Positions 15,825 to 23,914 of a DNA stretch of 45,840 nucleotides are shown piece by piece. The first letter of the stretch is position 1, and each line of letters begins with the position of its first letter. The DNA comes from Gemmatimonadota bacterium. GTDB taxonomy: Bacteria; Gemmatimonadota; Gemmatimonadetes; Longimicrobiales; Gaopeijiaceae. Location of the stretch: positions 1 to 45,840 of the forward strand of contig JAJDXG010000027.1 in NCBI GenBank assembly GCA_022823365.1. The letters are read 5' to 3'. A model generated the notes under the pieces. That model did not search any database. It was not told where the DNA came from and saw nothing but the letters and a program-made list of their open reading frames with translations. Position numbers and translations under genes: made by a program.

Positions 15825-16991
15825 TCAGCGGTGCGCGAGCAGTTGCTTCATCAACTCGGGCAGGGGAGTTGCGACGACTCCATGACCCAGGGGATAGGTC
15901 TCCGTCCCGGGATAGACGATGAAGCTCCGGGTCGCCATGACATCGGCTGTCGCGATGCGAAACCCCTTCGGCACTCGGGGCGACCCCGTCTTCTTGATCT
16001 CCACAGCCCACGGCTCTTCGCCCGGAAGGAGCAGAAGCAGGTCGATTTCGGCTCCGCTCCGGGTCCGGTAGAAGTAGGCGTCCGTGCCGCTGGGCGCGGC
16101 CCCGATGAGGTTCTCCACCGCGAACCCCTCCCACGTCGCGCCCGCCGCCGGATGCCCCAGAAGATCGTGCAGCGACCCGAGATTCAGCAGCGAGTGCACG
16201 ATGCCGCTGTCGCGGACGAAGAGTTTGGCGTCTTGATCAGGCGTTTGCCTACGTTGACGAAATAGGGCTGGACGCGGCGCACCAGCATGAGATCGACCAG
16301 CGTGTCGGCATACCGGTTTACCGATGGAACGGAGATGCCCAGGCTGCGCGCGAGCTCCGCGGCGTTGAAGAGCGAGCCTTGTCGGTGGCACAACATGGTC
16401 CAGAAGCGCCTGAGCGTCTCGGCGGGAGCCCTCAATCCGGACTGGGGCAGGTCCCGCTCCAGCCAGGTGCGGATGAAGTTCCCGAGCCACCTCATGCTCG
16501 CCCCGTCGGATCCTGCCGTAAAGCTGTCGGGGAAGCCACCCCGCAGCCAGAGCTTGTTCAGGTCCGCTCCCGTCTCCAGCGCGTCGAGCACTGGGAGCTC
16601 GCGATAGGCGACGCGTCCTGCCAGGGACTCGGCGGATTGGCGCAGCAAGGCACGCGATGCGGACGCCAGGAGGAGGAAGTGTCCAGCTCGTCTCCCGGCG
16701 CGCCGCCGCGCGTCGATTCTGTCCGCGCAGCAGACGGAAGAGTCCGGGCAGGCGCTGCACCTCATCGAGGATGACCAGCCGGTCGCGGTGCAGATCCAGG
16801 TATTCGCGCGCCTCGGAGAACCGGGACGCCTCGGTCGGGTCCTCAAGGTCCACGTACAGAGTCTCGGGATCCTTCCTCGCGATCGCCCGCGCCAGCGTGG
16901 TCTTGCCGACCTGGCGGGGCCCGAGCAGGACGACCGCGGGCACCTCCCCGAGATCCCGTCGAATCAGTTTCTTGTGTCGCCTCTCGATCAT
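15825..16991 (-). pseudogene. DUF4143-type AAA ATPase with two compensating frameshifts
   Basis: The N-terminal frame (start ATG 16991) gives a Walker A GPRQVGKTTLA and Walker B LVILDEVQRLPG. Near 16715-16724 one extra base moves the family sequence to another frame (HFLLLASASRALLRQSAESL, WLRGGFPDSF, SLFNAAELARSLGISVPSVN). Near 16224-16227 one missing base (in an A run) returns it to the first frame (KLFVRDSGIVHSLL, GAEIDLLLLLPG, AVEIKKTGSP). With both corrected, the length (388 aa) equals that of the family. No stop interrupts either frame, so a scrambled full-length product could be made. It is either a recent pseudogene or an assembly artefact. Family members bind DNA or partner proteins; their role is poorly known. 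Confidence 0.75.
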
Positions 16992-16995
16992 ACCC

Positions 16996-17025
16996 GCTAA
17001 TCGCCAATGGTCATTCACGATTAGC
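16996..17025 (-). promoter_or_regulatory. Inverted-repeat operator before the ATPase gene
   Basis: GCTAATCG (16996-17003) and CGATTAGC (17018-17025) are perfect 8-bp inverted arms spaced by 14 bp, centre-to-centre 22 bp. It lies between the promoter and the start codon at 16991, a placement suited to repression. Confidence 0.5.
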
Positions 17026-17029
17026 AAGG

Positions 17030-17057
17030 ATAATACACCACCGCAGGCTGCGTGCAA
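17030..17057 (-). promoter_or_regulatory. Predicted sigma-70-type promoter of the ATPase gene
   Basis: On the minus strand TTGCAC (17052-17057), a 16-bp spacer, and TATTAT (17030-17035). Transcription would begin near 17023, inside the inverted repeat. Confidence 0.45.
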
Positions 17058-17284
17058 GTGGAAGGCGCGGGGCTCCTGGACACCTCCGGATCTGACCCCG
17101 TACCCACGCCGATGTCTTGAGGGAAGGACACTTGGCTTCTGCCCGGTTCGCAAACAACGTCGCGCGATCTCAGGCCGTTGGCGCTGGTCCGAGCCAAAGC
17201 GTATATTGAATGAATCTTATCGACGTGCTGATGCGTCGCCGGTCGATTCGGCTGCGGGTTCGAGGGATTTCGCCGTGTGGATTC

Positions 17285-17629
17285 ATGACGAAGGTGGGAA
17301 GCAACGCGGGGTTGATCCCTTCCATCATCGCGGTTTGCGTGGTCACCATCGCCCTTCCGTCGAATCTGCTCGACGCCCAGGCCGATTCGAGCACGAGTAC
17401 CGATGCGAACCTCGTTCCCGGACAGGTCTTCCGCGACTGCCCATCCTGCCCGGCAGTGGTGGTCCCTGCCGGGACGTTCATCGTGGGTTCGCCGAAATCG
17501 GAAGCGGGGCAGCTTCGCGTGGTCTACGACCGGGAGGACGAGGCGATCAGCTGGACCACTGACGACGCCGAATGCCTTGAGGTCGAGGCGGGCCCGCAGC
17601 TCGTAATCGTGGAAGGGCGGCAGCACTAG
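17285..17629 (+). pseudogene. Truncated FGE/sulfatase-modifying-factor-domain protein
   Basis: A 114-aa frame from ATG 17285; ATG 17210 is an alternative, and neither has a clear ribosome site. A signal peptide (SIIAVCVVTIALPS ... DAQA) precedes PGQVFRDCPSCPAVVVPAG and TFIVGSPKSEAGQ, the opening of the formylglycine-generating-enzyme-like domain as found in many exported Gemmatimonadota and proteobacterial proteins. That domain needs over 200 residues; here it stops after about 25 and continues as unrelated sequence to a TAG. The catalytic core is lost, so this is a 3'-deleted fragment. Confidence 0.6.
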
Positions 17630-17661
17630 GTTACCATTCCCGCTCCGTCGGAGGAAAGAAC

Positions 17662-18189
17662 ATGCAAGAAGGGAAAGAACAGCTACCGACCCCCCGTGAC
17701 TCAGGAAGGCTACCATTGGATAGTCCTATGATGAAGCTAATGGGAATGCTGCTCGCCGCATTCCTTGCGGGAATCGCGACGTACGACGGAATCGTCCGGA
17801 TTGCTGATCGTGCAGTCCTAACAAGCAGCCAGGTGGAAGATCTTCGGTTGGTGTCCACCAGGTCGACACCGGAATCGCCTCCTCAAATGTCTCTCACAAC
17901 GGAAGTGTCTCTCAGTCCGTCGGAAGAAAGCGTGATGCGTGAGCTAATCAGAGAGAGTGGGGGGATCGGAGGCACCGTCGCACGATACCCATTCGAGTCC
18001 AACATACGCCAGCTTGATATGTCATTGGAGGAAGGAAACACGAGCATTGCGGGTCTACAGACGAAGGGCCTGGTTGAGCTAACAGAGGAAGACGGCTACG
18101 ACGACATAAGAGAGAGGCCGACCACTTATCCCGCCTATCGAGTCACTGACGAAGGCTGGAAACTGTGGATTGACAGAGCAATCAGGTGA
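17662..18189 (+). CDS. Membrane-anchored protein with C-terminal winged-helix-like segment, unknown
   Basis: A 175-aa protein; ATG 17662 is preceded by GGAGGA. One transmembrane segment is likely at residues 24-42 (MKLMGMLLAAFLAGIATY). The soluble part is acidic, and its end (SIAGLQTKGLVELTEED ... AYRVTDEGWKLWIDRA) resembles the recognition helix and wing of MarR/PadR-like or restriction-associated winged helices. The base composition is visibly lower in GC than that of its neighbours, suggesting transfer. Part of its coding sequence (17801-17820) matches the core of the 63-bp repeats. I do not recognise the family. Confidence 0.55.
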   Translation: MQEGKEQLPTPRDSGRLPLDSPMMKLMGMLLAAFLAGIATYDGIVRIADRAVLTSSQVEDLRLVSTRSTPESPPQMSLTTEVSLSPSEESVMRELIRESGGIGGTVARYPFESNIRQLDMSLEEGNTSIAGLQTKGLVELTEEDGYDDIRERPTTYPAYRVTDEGWKLWIDRAIR

Positions 18190-18452
18190 GCGGAGCAACC
18201 GGCTGGAGCGCTGCGAGGCCGCCGTGCCGGTCAGCACAGTATTCGAATCAACGTGCAGTGGCGAATCTGCTTCCGTTGGACCGATCCTGAACGGGCCAGC
18301 GGGGCGTAAGCGCGGACACGGCACTCCGGTTGGCCCGGTACTTCGGGACGATCCCGCACCTCTGGTTGAACCTGCGACGGCAGGACAGCCGTTCTCCTCA
18401 CCCAGAACATCAGGACTTCGGGAGACATCCCCTGCTGGCTGAAGTGGGCCCC
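18190..18452. other. Intergenic gap, no gene supported
   Basis: Between the convergent unknown membrane protein and the large propeller. Frames on both strands are open but show no ribosome site or family resemblance, and no terminator hairpin with a T run was found. Confidence 0.4.
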
Positions 18453-21278
18453 TCACCCACCCATCCACACATCCTCCACCACGGTCACCAGCTCCGAAAA
18501 CTCCTCCCCATGCACCTCCAGCGTCACCCGATACAACCCCGGCTCCGCCACCGGCGCCTGCGGCCCACCGAACCCGCCGCCGGTGGCCTCCTCCGGCATA
18601 TTCCCCCGCAGATCCCACTGCACCCGGTTGATCCCCTCGTGCCCGGTCGTCTCCAGGTCCCGGAACACCTCCCCGGTCGCCACCTCTGTAACCGTCAAAC
18701 TCACATCGTCCGCGTCCATCTCATCCCCCAGCCAGTAATGAATCGCCGTCCCCGGCAACGCGTTGTCCCCAATCAGCACCTTGTCGCCCGTCACTGAACG
18801 CGAACGCATCCGGTTCTGCTTCCAGGCCACTGCCTCCCGGGGCACAAACAGGTGCGCGTCGGCCTCCATCACCTCAGGCGTGAGCTGCTGCAGCGGCGTG
18901 ATGTCGTCCATGACCAGGACGCTGCGGCCGTGCGTCGCCACCACCAGGTCGTTGTCGCGGGGGTGCACCAGCACGTCGTCGATGCGCACCACCGGGAGCC
19001 CGGTCATGAACCGGTGCCAGCTCCCGCCTTCGTCGAGCGAGACGAAGAACTCGAACTCGGTGCCCGCATAGAGCAGGTTCCGGTTGCGCGGATCCTGGCG
19101 CACGGTATTCACGTTGCCATATGCCGGCAGGTTCGACGTGATATTCTCCCAGCTGGCGCCATAGTCGCGGGTGACATACACGTAGGGCGCAAGATCGCCG
19201 CTCTTGTGGCCGTCCACGGAGGCGTAGGCCGTGCCCGCGTCGAAGTGCGAGGCCTCGATCCGCGAGATGTAGTAGCCCTTCGTCCCACCGGGAATGTTCT
19301 CTCCAACCTCCCGCCAGCTGGCGCCGCCGTCCCGGCTCACCTGGAGGTTGCCGTCATCGGTGCCCATCCACAGGAGCCCCGGCACCAGCGGGGACTCGGT
19401 GAGCGAGACGGCCGCGCCCCAGGCGCTCACGCCGTCGTTGCGCGAGAGGATGCACTCCTGGCCGCGGTCCATCTGGTTGCAGCGGGGCAGGGCGTTGGCC
19501 TGGCCCATGAGCTCGATCATGTCGCGGTCGGTGTTCCTCGACAGATCCCGGCTCATCGTCCAGGTCTCGCCCCGGTCCATCGACGTGAAGAAGCGGTTCC
19601 CGCCTGCGTGCACGACCTCGGGATTGTGGGGTGAAAGGATGAAGGGCGTGTTCCAGTTCCAGCGGATCTCGGTGCCCTGCGCGGGCATGGGCACGATGTT
19701 CGACGACGGATTGTTCTCGCTCGGCGCGCGCGGCCGGATGCTGACCTGCTCGCCGGTCGCGAGGCTCAGGCGCCGGATGTTGCCGTTCTGGGACTCGGAA
19801 TAGACGACGGTGTGGTCGGTGGGATCGACGGCGGTGTAGAAGCCGTCCCCGCCCCCGACCCGGTACCAGTCCTCCGAGAGGATCTCGCCGGTCCGGACCG
19901 CGCTCGGGCCGCACCAGCTGCCGTTGTCCTGGAGCCCGGTGCATACGTAGTACGGGCGCCGCATGTCGACGGACGCGTGATAGGGCTGGCCCACGGACCA
20001 GCGCCGGAGCGACTCCCAGGTCTCGCCCTGGTCGTAGCTGACGTCCACCGAACCGTCGTTGCCCGCGATCAGGTGATCGCTGTCTCCGGGGTTGATCCAG
20101 AGCGCGTGCTGGTCCACGTGCCCGTAGCCGTCCAGCGTCTCGAACGTGCGCGCGCCGTCACGCGACTTGTAGATGCGCAGATCGACGATGTAGACGATGT
20201 CGGGGTCCGCCGGGTCGACCCGGATCTGGCTGAAGTACATCGGGCGCCCGTTCTCGTTCGAGCGGAACTCCCAGCTCATGCCCTTGTCGCTGGAGCGCCA
20301 GATGCCGTTGTACTGGGGATCGGGAGGCAGCGCGTCGTCGTCGTCCAGGCGCTCCCACTCGGCCCGCTCCTCCTCCGTGAGCGGCTCTTCCTTGTCCGCC
20401 GCGACCTCGATCTGGGCGTAGAGGATGTCGGGATCGGCCGGGGTCATCGCCAGCGCGACGCGCCCCATGGTGCCGCGCGGCAGGCCGCTGCCGCTCAGTC
20501 GGCTCCAGCTCTCGCCCCCGTCGTCGGAACGCCAGATGCCGCTTCCGGGTCCTCCGCCCACGAAACAGCACGAGGTCCGGCGCCGCTGATACGTGGCCGC
20601 GAAGAGCGTGTTGGGGTTCGAGGGATCGATGACCAGGTCGGTGGCGCCGGTGTTCTCGTCGACGCTGAGGACATGGCTCCACGACCTGCCCCCGTCCGTG
20701 GTCTTGAAGACGCCGCGCTCCGGGTTGGGGCCGAACAGGTGCCCGTTGGCCGCGACCCAGGCCACGTCCGCGTCGTCGGGATGCGCGACTACGCGCGCGA
20801 TTGTCTGCGTCTCGCGCAGCCCCACGTGCGTGAAGGTTTTGCCGCCGTCCTCGGACTTGTAGACGCCGTCCCCGAACGAGGAGCTCTGCCGGTTGTTGGC
20901 CTCGCCGGTCCCGACCCAGAGGATGTCCGGGTTCGAGGGCGCGATTGCGAGCGCCCCGACCGAGTGCGTGCCGTAGCTGTCGAAGACGGGCTCGAAGGTG
21001 GTGCCGTTGTTGGTCGTTTTCCACAGACCGGCGGTCGCGAAGCCCACGTAGTAGATGCGCGTGTCGGTGGGATGCACGGCCAGGTCGTCGACCCGCCCGC
21101 CCTGCCCGAACGGCCCGATGTTGCGCCACGAGAACGCGCGCAGCAGCGGGTGGTCGGAGGCATTGACGGGGGTGTCGGCGTCCTGGGCCGACGCGTCGCC
21201 GGGCAGCAGGAGCAACGGAGCAGCCAGCGCGAAGCAGACGGCCAGTAAGCGTGCGGAAAAGAGTCGGGTGCCGGACAT
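18453..21278 (-). CDS. Large exported BNR/VPS10-type beta-propeller protein
   Basis: A 941-aa protein; ATG 21278 has GAGAGG 5 nt upstream. A signal peptide (LLAVCFALAAPLLLLPGDASA) predicts secretion. The body is two consecutive beta-propellers built from Asp-box/BNR-type repeats (VYKSEDGGKTFTHVG, VFKTTDGGRSWSHVL, GIWRSDDGGESWSRL, LQVSRDGGASWREVG, VYVTRDYGASWENI), as in sortilin/VPS10-like and xyloglucanase-like proteins. The last 150 residues are a separate beta-rich domain (GDNALPGTAIHYWL; RVQWDLRGNMP), probably Fn3- or FlgD-like. No sialidase Arg triad is evident. Members are abundant in Gemmatimonadota; the ligand is unknown. Confidence 0.85.
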   Translation of the reverse strand: MSGTRLFSARLLAVCFALAAPLLLLPGDASAQDADTPVNASDHPLLRAFSWRNIGPFGQGGRVDDLAVHPTDTRIYYVGFATAGLWKTTNNGTTFEPVFDSYGTHSVGALAIAPSNPDILWVGTGEANNRQSSSFGDGVYKSEDGGKTFTHVGLRETQTIARVVAHPDDADVAWVAANGHLFGPNPERGVFKTTDGGRSWSHVLSVDENTGATDLVIDPSNPNTLFAATYQRRRTSCCFVGGGPGSGIWRSDDGGESWSRLSGSGLPRGTMGRVALAMTPADPDILYAQIEVAADKEEPLTEEERAEWERLDDDDALPPDPQYNGIWRSSDKGMSWEFRSNENGRPMYFSQIRVDPADPDIVYIVDLRIYKSRDGARTFETLDGYGHVDQHALWINPGDSDHLIAGNDGSVDVSYDQGETWESLRRWSVGQPYHASVDMRRPYYVCTGLQDNGSWCGPSAVRTGEILSEDWYRVGGGDGFYTAVDPTDHTVVYSESQNGNIRRLSLATGEQVSIRPRAPSENNPSSNIVPMPAQGTEIRWNWNTPFILSPHNPEVVHAGGNRFFTSMDRGETWTMSRDLSRNTDRDMIELMGQANALPRCNQMDRGQECILSRNDGVSAWGAAVSLTESPLVPGLLWMGTDDGNLQVSRDGGASWREVGENIPGGTKGYYISRIEASHFDAGTAYASVDGHKSGDLAPYVYVTRDYGASWENITSNLPAYGNVNTVRQDPRNRNLLYAGTEFEFFVSLDEGGSWHRFMTGLPVVRIDDVLVHPRDNDLVVATHGRSVLVMDDITPLQQLTPEVMEADAHLFVPREAVAWKQNRMRSRSVTGDKVLIGDNALPGTAIHYWLGDEMDADDVSLTVTEVATGEVFRDLETTGHEGINRVQWDLRGNMPEEATGGGFGGPQAPVAEPGLYRVTLEVHGEEFSELVTVVEDVWMGG

Positions 21279-21325
21279 GACGACCTCTCGCGGCAAAGGC
21301 GGAACGGCGGGTGTGAAACGTCCTG

Positions 21326-21572
21326 CTAGAGTACGCACGCGGGCCGATTCCGGCCATGGAGGATGTTGCAGCATGCGGCCACAAACAGCGGAGTACCGGT
21401 CCCGCTCACGCCACCCTCGGCATTGACGTTGGTGCCGGCGCGGATCAGCACCTCGGCTACGTCGGGGTTGGAGTTCGAGGTTGCCGCCAGGTGGAGGGGG
21501 GTAAGTCCCGGGTGGCTTCCCGGCCAGGATCCAGAGTGCCAGCAAGCCAATCAGGGACGGCAGTTGTCTCAT
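21326..21572 (-). pseudogene. Frameshifted, truncated ankyrin lipoprotein
   Basis: ATG 21572 overlaps the stop of the upstream ankyrin gene (ATGA), so it was translationally coupled. The first frame encodes a signal peptide (MRQLPSLIGLLALWILAG); about 20 codons in, the ankyrin sequence continues in another frame (GLTPLHLAATSNSNPDVAEV, LIRAGTNVNAEGG, GTPLFVAACCN) to a TAG at 21326. Only one and a half repeats remain. It is probably a decayed tandem copy of the gene before it. Confidence 0.65.
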
Positions 21573-22660
21573 CCGCTGGTCTGTCCCGCGTACCGCCGCA
21601 GCAACTCCGCCAGGCTCGTTTTCCCTGCCGATTCCGCCCATTCCAGCGGAGTCCGGCCCGTAGAGTCCTGGATGTTCGGATCGGCGCCGGCCTCGAGCAG
21701 CGCTTCTACGGCCCTCAGATTGATGCCTACCATCGCGGCCGCGGCGAAATGCAGAGGGGTCGCCCCTTCAATCGGCTCTCCTCGTATGAACTCCACGGAG
21801 ATTCCCTCGTTGACGTCGGCGCCGGCCGAGATCAGGAAGTCCGTAACCTCCGTGACGGCGTTGAAGATCGCACTATGCAGGGCACCGGAGAGGTCCGCGC
21901 CGGCCGCGATAAGGATCGACATGATCTCCACGACCCCTGGACCATCATTGGAGCCCGCTGCCCGCCTAAGCGAGTCCCTGAGATCGGCCCCGGCCCGCAC
22001 GAGCACGTCCACTACCGCGGGGTTATCCTGATAATGGGCGGCAATCTGGATAGGCGTGCCGTGCTGGCCGATCCAGTTCCCGCTCTCATCGTAGGTGGGC
22101 GGGGGTACCAGATTGACGTCGGCCCCAGCGCGGATCAATGCATCCAGGACGTCGGCGTTCGCATTGAACCGTGCTGCCATGTGCAGTGGCGCGAAACCCC
22201 AGCGACAACTCTCGTTCGGCTGGGACCCTCCATCCAGCAAGGCCTGAGTCACCGAGGGGTTCTCGTTGCGCTCCACCGCGACACACAACGCCGTGTCATC
22301 ATCGTTGTTGCGAGTGTCTGGTCGGGCTCCCGCGTCGATCAGTGCCCGGATGACCGCCGGGTCATCCGAATATGATCCCGCGAGATGAAGTGGTGTCTCC
22401 CCCGTGTCGGGGGACCCTCTTATGACGCTCTCTCCCGCCTCCACGCACGCCGCGACCTGTGCGGGCGTTGCCGTCCTGAAGAACGAAGCCGTTCCCCAGC
22501 CGGAAGGGCATGCAACTTCGTTCGCATCCGGAGCCACGGTGTCCGCGTCGTCCCCGCCGCAGCCGGCCAGCAATCCCATGAGGACGAGAGTTAGCATGTG
22601 CCTGAGCGGGTCTGGTGGCCTGGATGCGTGACGGGGCGTGTCAGATGCCTGATACGACAT
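21569..22660 (-). CDS. Ankyrin-repeat lipoprotein (long)
   Basis: A 363-aa protein from ATG 22660; ATG 22597 is equally possible and starts right at the signal (MLTLVLMGLLAGC, lipobox LLAGC). After GWGTASFFRTATPAQVAAC come about eight ankyrin repeats with the canonical TPLHLA ... VIRALIDAGA pattern (GETPLHLAGSYSDDPAV, APLHMAARFNANADVLDALI, TPLHFAAAAMVGINLRAVEA, RTPLEWAESAGKTSLAELL). It is membrane-anchored and faces outward by its lipobox. Ankyrin proteins are enriched in sponge symbionts, where some alter amoebocyte phagocytosis; that role here is only inference. Shares its N-terminal block with 15206-15733. Confidence 0.85.
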   Translation of the reverse strand: MSYQASDTPRHASRPPDPLRHMLTLVLMGLLAGCGGDDADTVAPDANEVACPSGWGTASFFRTATPAQVAACVEAGESVIRGSPDTGETPLHLAGSYSDDPAVIRALIDAGARPDTRNNDDDTALCVAVERNENPSVTQALLDGGSQPNESCRWGFAPLHMAARFNANADVLDALIRAGADVNLVPPPTYDESGNWIGQHGTPIQIAAHYQDNPAVVDVLVRAGADLRDSLRRAAGSNDGPGVVEIMSILIAAGADLSGALHSAIFNAVTEVTDFLISAGADVNEGISVEFIRGEPIEGATPLHFAAAAMVGINLRAVEALLEAGADPNIQDSTGRTPLEWAESAGKTSLAELLRRYAGQTSG

Positions 22661-22751
22661 GGATCTCAGCCTGGAGGCGCGCGCGATGGACCATACCACC
22701 TCATCCTGAATATAGCGGATTGTTCTGTGGATGATGTGTGAAAAATAGCTG

Positions 22752-22775
22752 TATATTGTGGCGTTATCGTGTATT
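22752..22775. promoter_or_regulatory. 24-bp conserved box, copy 2
   Basis: It reads TATATTGTGGCG then TTATCGTGTATT, 22 of 24 identical to 12484-12507. It lies between the ankyrin gene (minus, start 22660) and the transporter operon (plus, start 22964), about 90 bp upstream of the former. Its orientation relative to the minus-strand gene is the same as for copy 1. Confidence 0.5.
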
Positions 22776-22963
22776 TGTGGTCTTGCAACGCATTGAACAC
22801 CCCTCTGACCCCAACGGGAGAGCCATGACCGGGCACAGCTCAGGTCGCCCAGCGGGACCGTTTCGCTTCCGGGGGCGCCAGATGGTATCTTCGCCGCAGC
22901 CAGACAAGTGACGCGCTCAGACGCGAGGAGACCCCCCCCCTGCCCCTCCGCATCCCCCTCATC

Positions 22964-23914
22964 GTGCTTGCCCTGCTGGCGCTGGCCGTGCTGGTCGCGC
23001 GCCTGCCGTCGGCCGACGAATCGGCGGTGTATCCCGACGCGAGCCGCGAGATCCGCCATGTGATCCCGTGGCGAGCCGGCGGCGGGACTGACACCGCGAT
23101 GCGCGGCTTCATGAGGTGGTTCGAGGAGGAGATCGGGGTCGGAGTGGTTACCGAAAATGTCCCGGGAGGACTGAGTTCGGTCGGCCTCACCATCGTGCAA
23201 AACGCCCCCGCGGACGGGTACACGCTCGGGACCATGACCTACGATGCGCTCAGCGTCCAACTGCTCGGCCTGGCGCCGGTGGACTGGAGGGCGCTCGAGC
23301 CGGTGTGCATGGTGACCGAGCATCCCAGCGCCCTGATTGTTCCCGCGGATCGATGGGCGGATCTTGCGGACTTCGAGACGGACGCGCGGGCCAACCCGGC
23401 CACCATCGCCGTGGGCAACGTCGGGCAGAAGGGGGTCTGGCATCAGCACGCCGCAGCCATGGAGCAGGCGATGGGCGTCGAACTGAGGCACATCCCCTAC
23501 GAGGGAGGTTCCGGACCGCAGATCGGCGCGATTCTCGGAGATGAGGTGGATGCCATCGTCTCCAGTCTTCCGGGAGCGATGTCCTACGTGCGCAGCGGGG
23601 AGCTGAGGGTGCTCGCGCTGATGGCGCCGGAGCGCAGTCCCCTGGTGCCGGACGTTCCGACGTTCGCTGAGCTGGGCTACGATCTGGAGTACGGAAGCTT
23701 CCGGATGTTGATGGCACCGGGCGGCACGCCCGATGATCGCCTCGCGACCCTGGAACGCGCCTGCCGAGCCGCCGCCGAGTCGCCCGAGTTCCAGGAGTGG
23801 GCCCGGGCCGGGGCCGTGGGCGCGACGTGGCGCGGACGGGACGCCGTGCGCGGATATCTCGATGACCTCGCGCCGCGCGTCGAGGGGCTTCTGGCCGCGC
23901 TGGAGGATGCGTGA
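22964..23914 (+). CDS. tctC: Tripartite tricarboxylate transporter substrate-binding protein (TctC-like)
   Basis: A 316-aa protein from GTG 22964. An in-frame CTG at 22940, about 9 nt after GAGGAG and right after a run of nine C, would add PLRIPLIV and give a better basic signal-peptide start; that start or a homopolymer error should be considered. Family blocks: REIRHVIPWRAGGGTDTAMR near the start, ENVPGGLSSVG, PADGYTLG, PATIAVGNVGQKGVWHQHA, and VPTFAELGYD near the end. TctC proteins capture carboxylates such as citrate in the periplasm for the TctA/TctB membrane pair, encoded two and three genes downstream. Its stop overlaps the next start (GTGA). Confidence 0.88.
   Translation: MLALLALAVLVARLPSADESAVYPDASREIRHVIPWRAGGGTDTAMRGFMRWFEEEIGVGVVTENVPGGLSSVGLTIVQNAPADGYTLGTMTYDALSVQLLGLAPVDWRALEPVCMVTEHPSALIVPADRWADLADFETDARANPATIAVGNVGQKGVWHQHAAAMEQAMGVELRHIPYEGGSGPQIGAILGDEVDAIVSSLPGAMSYVRSGELRVLALMAPERSPLVPDVPTFAELGYDLEYGSFRMLMAPGGTPDDRLATLERACRAAAESPEFQEWARAGAVGATWRGRDAVRGYLDDLAPRVEGLLAALEDA

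Noticed and set aside
18170-18442. 90-aa plus-strand frame after the unknown membrane protein
   Set aside because: It overlaps that gene's end, has no ribosome site, and its composition is Gly/Pro/Ser random-like.
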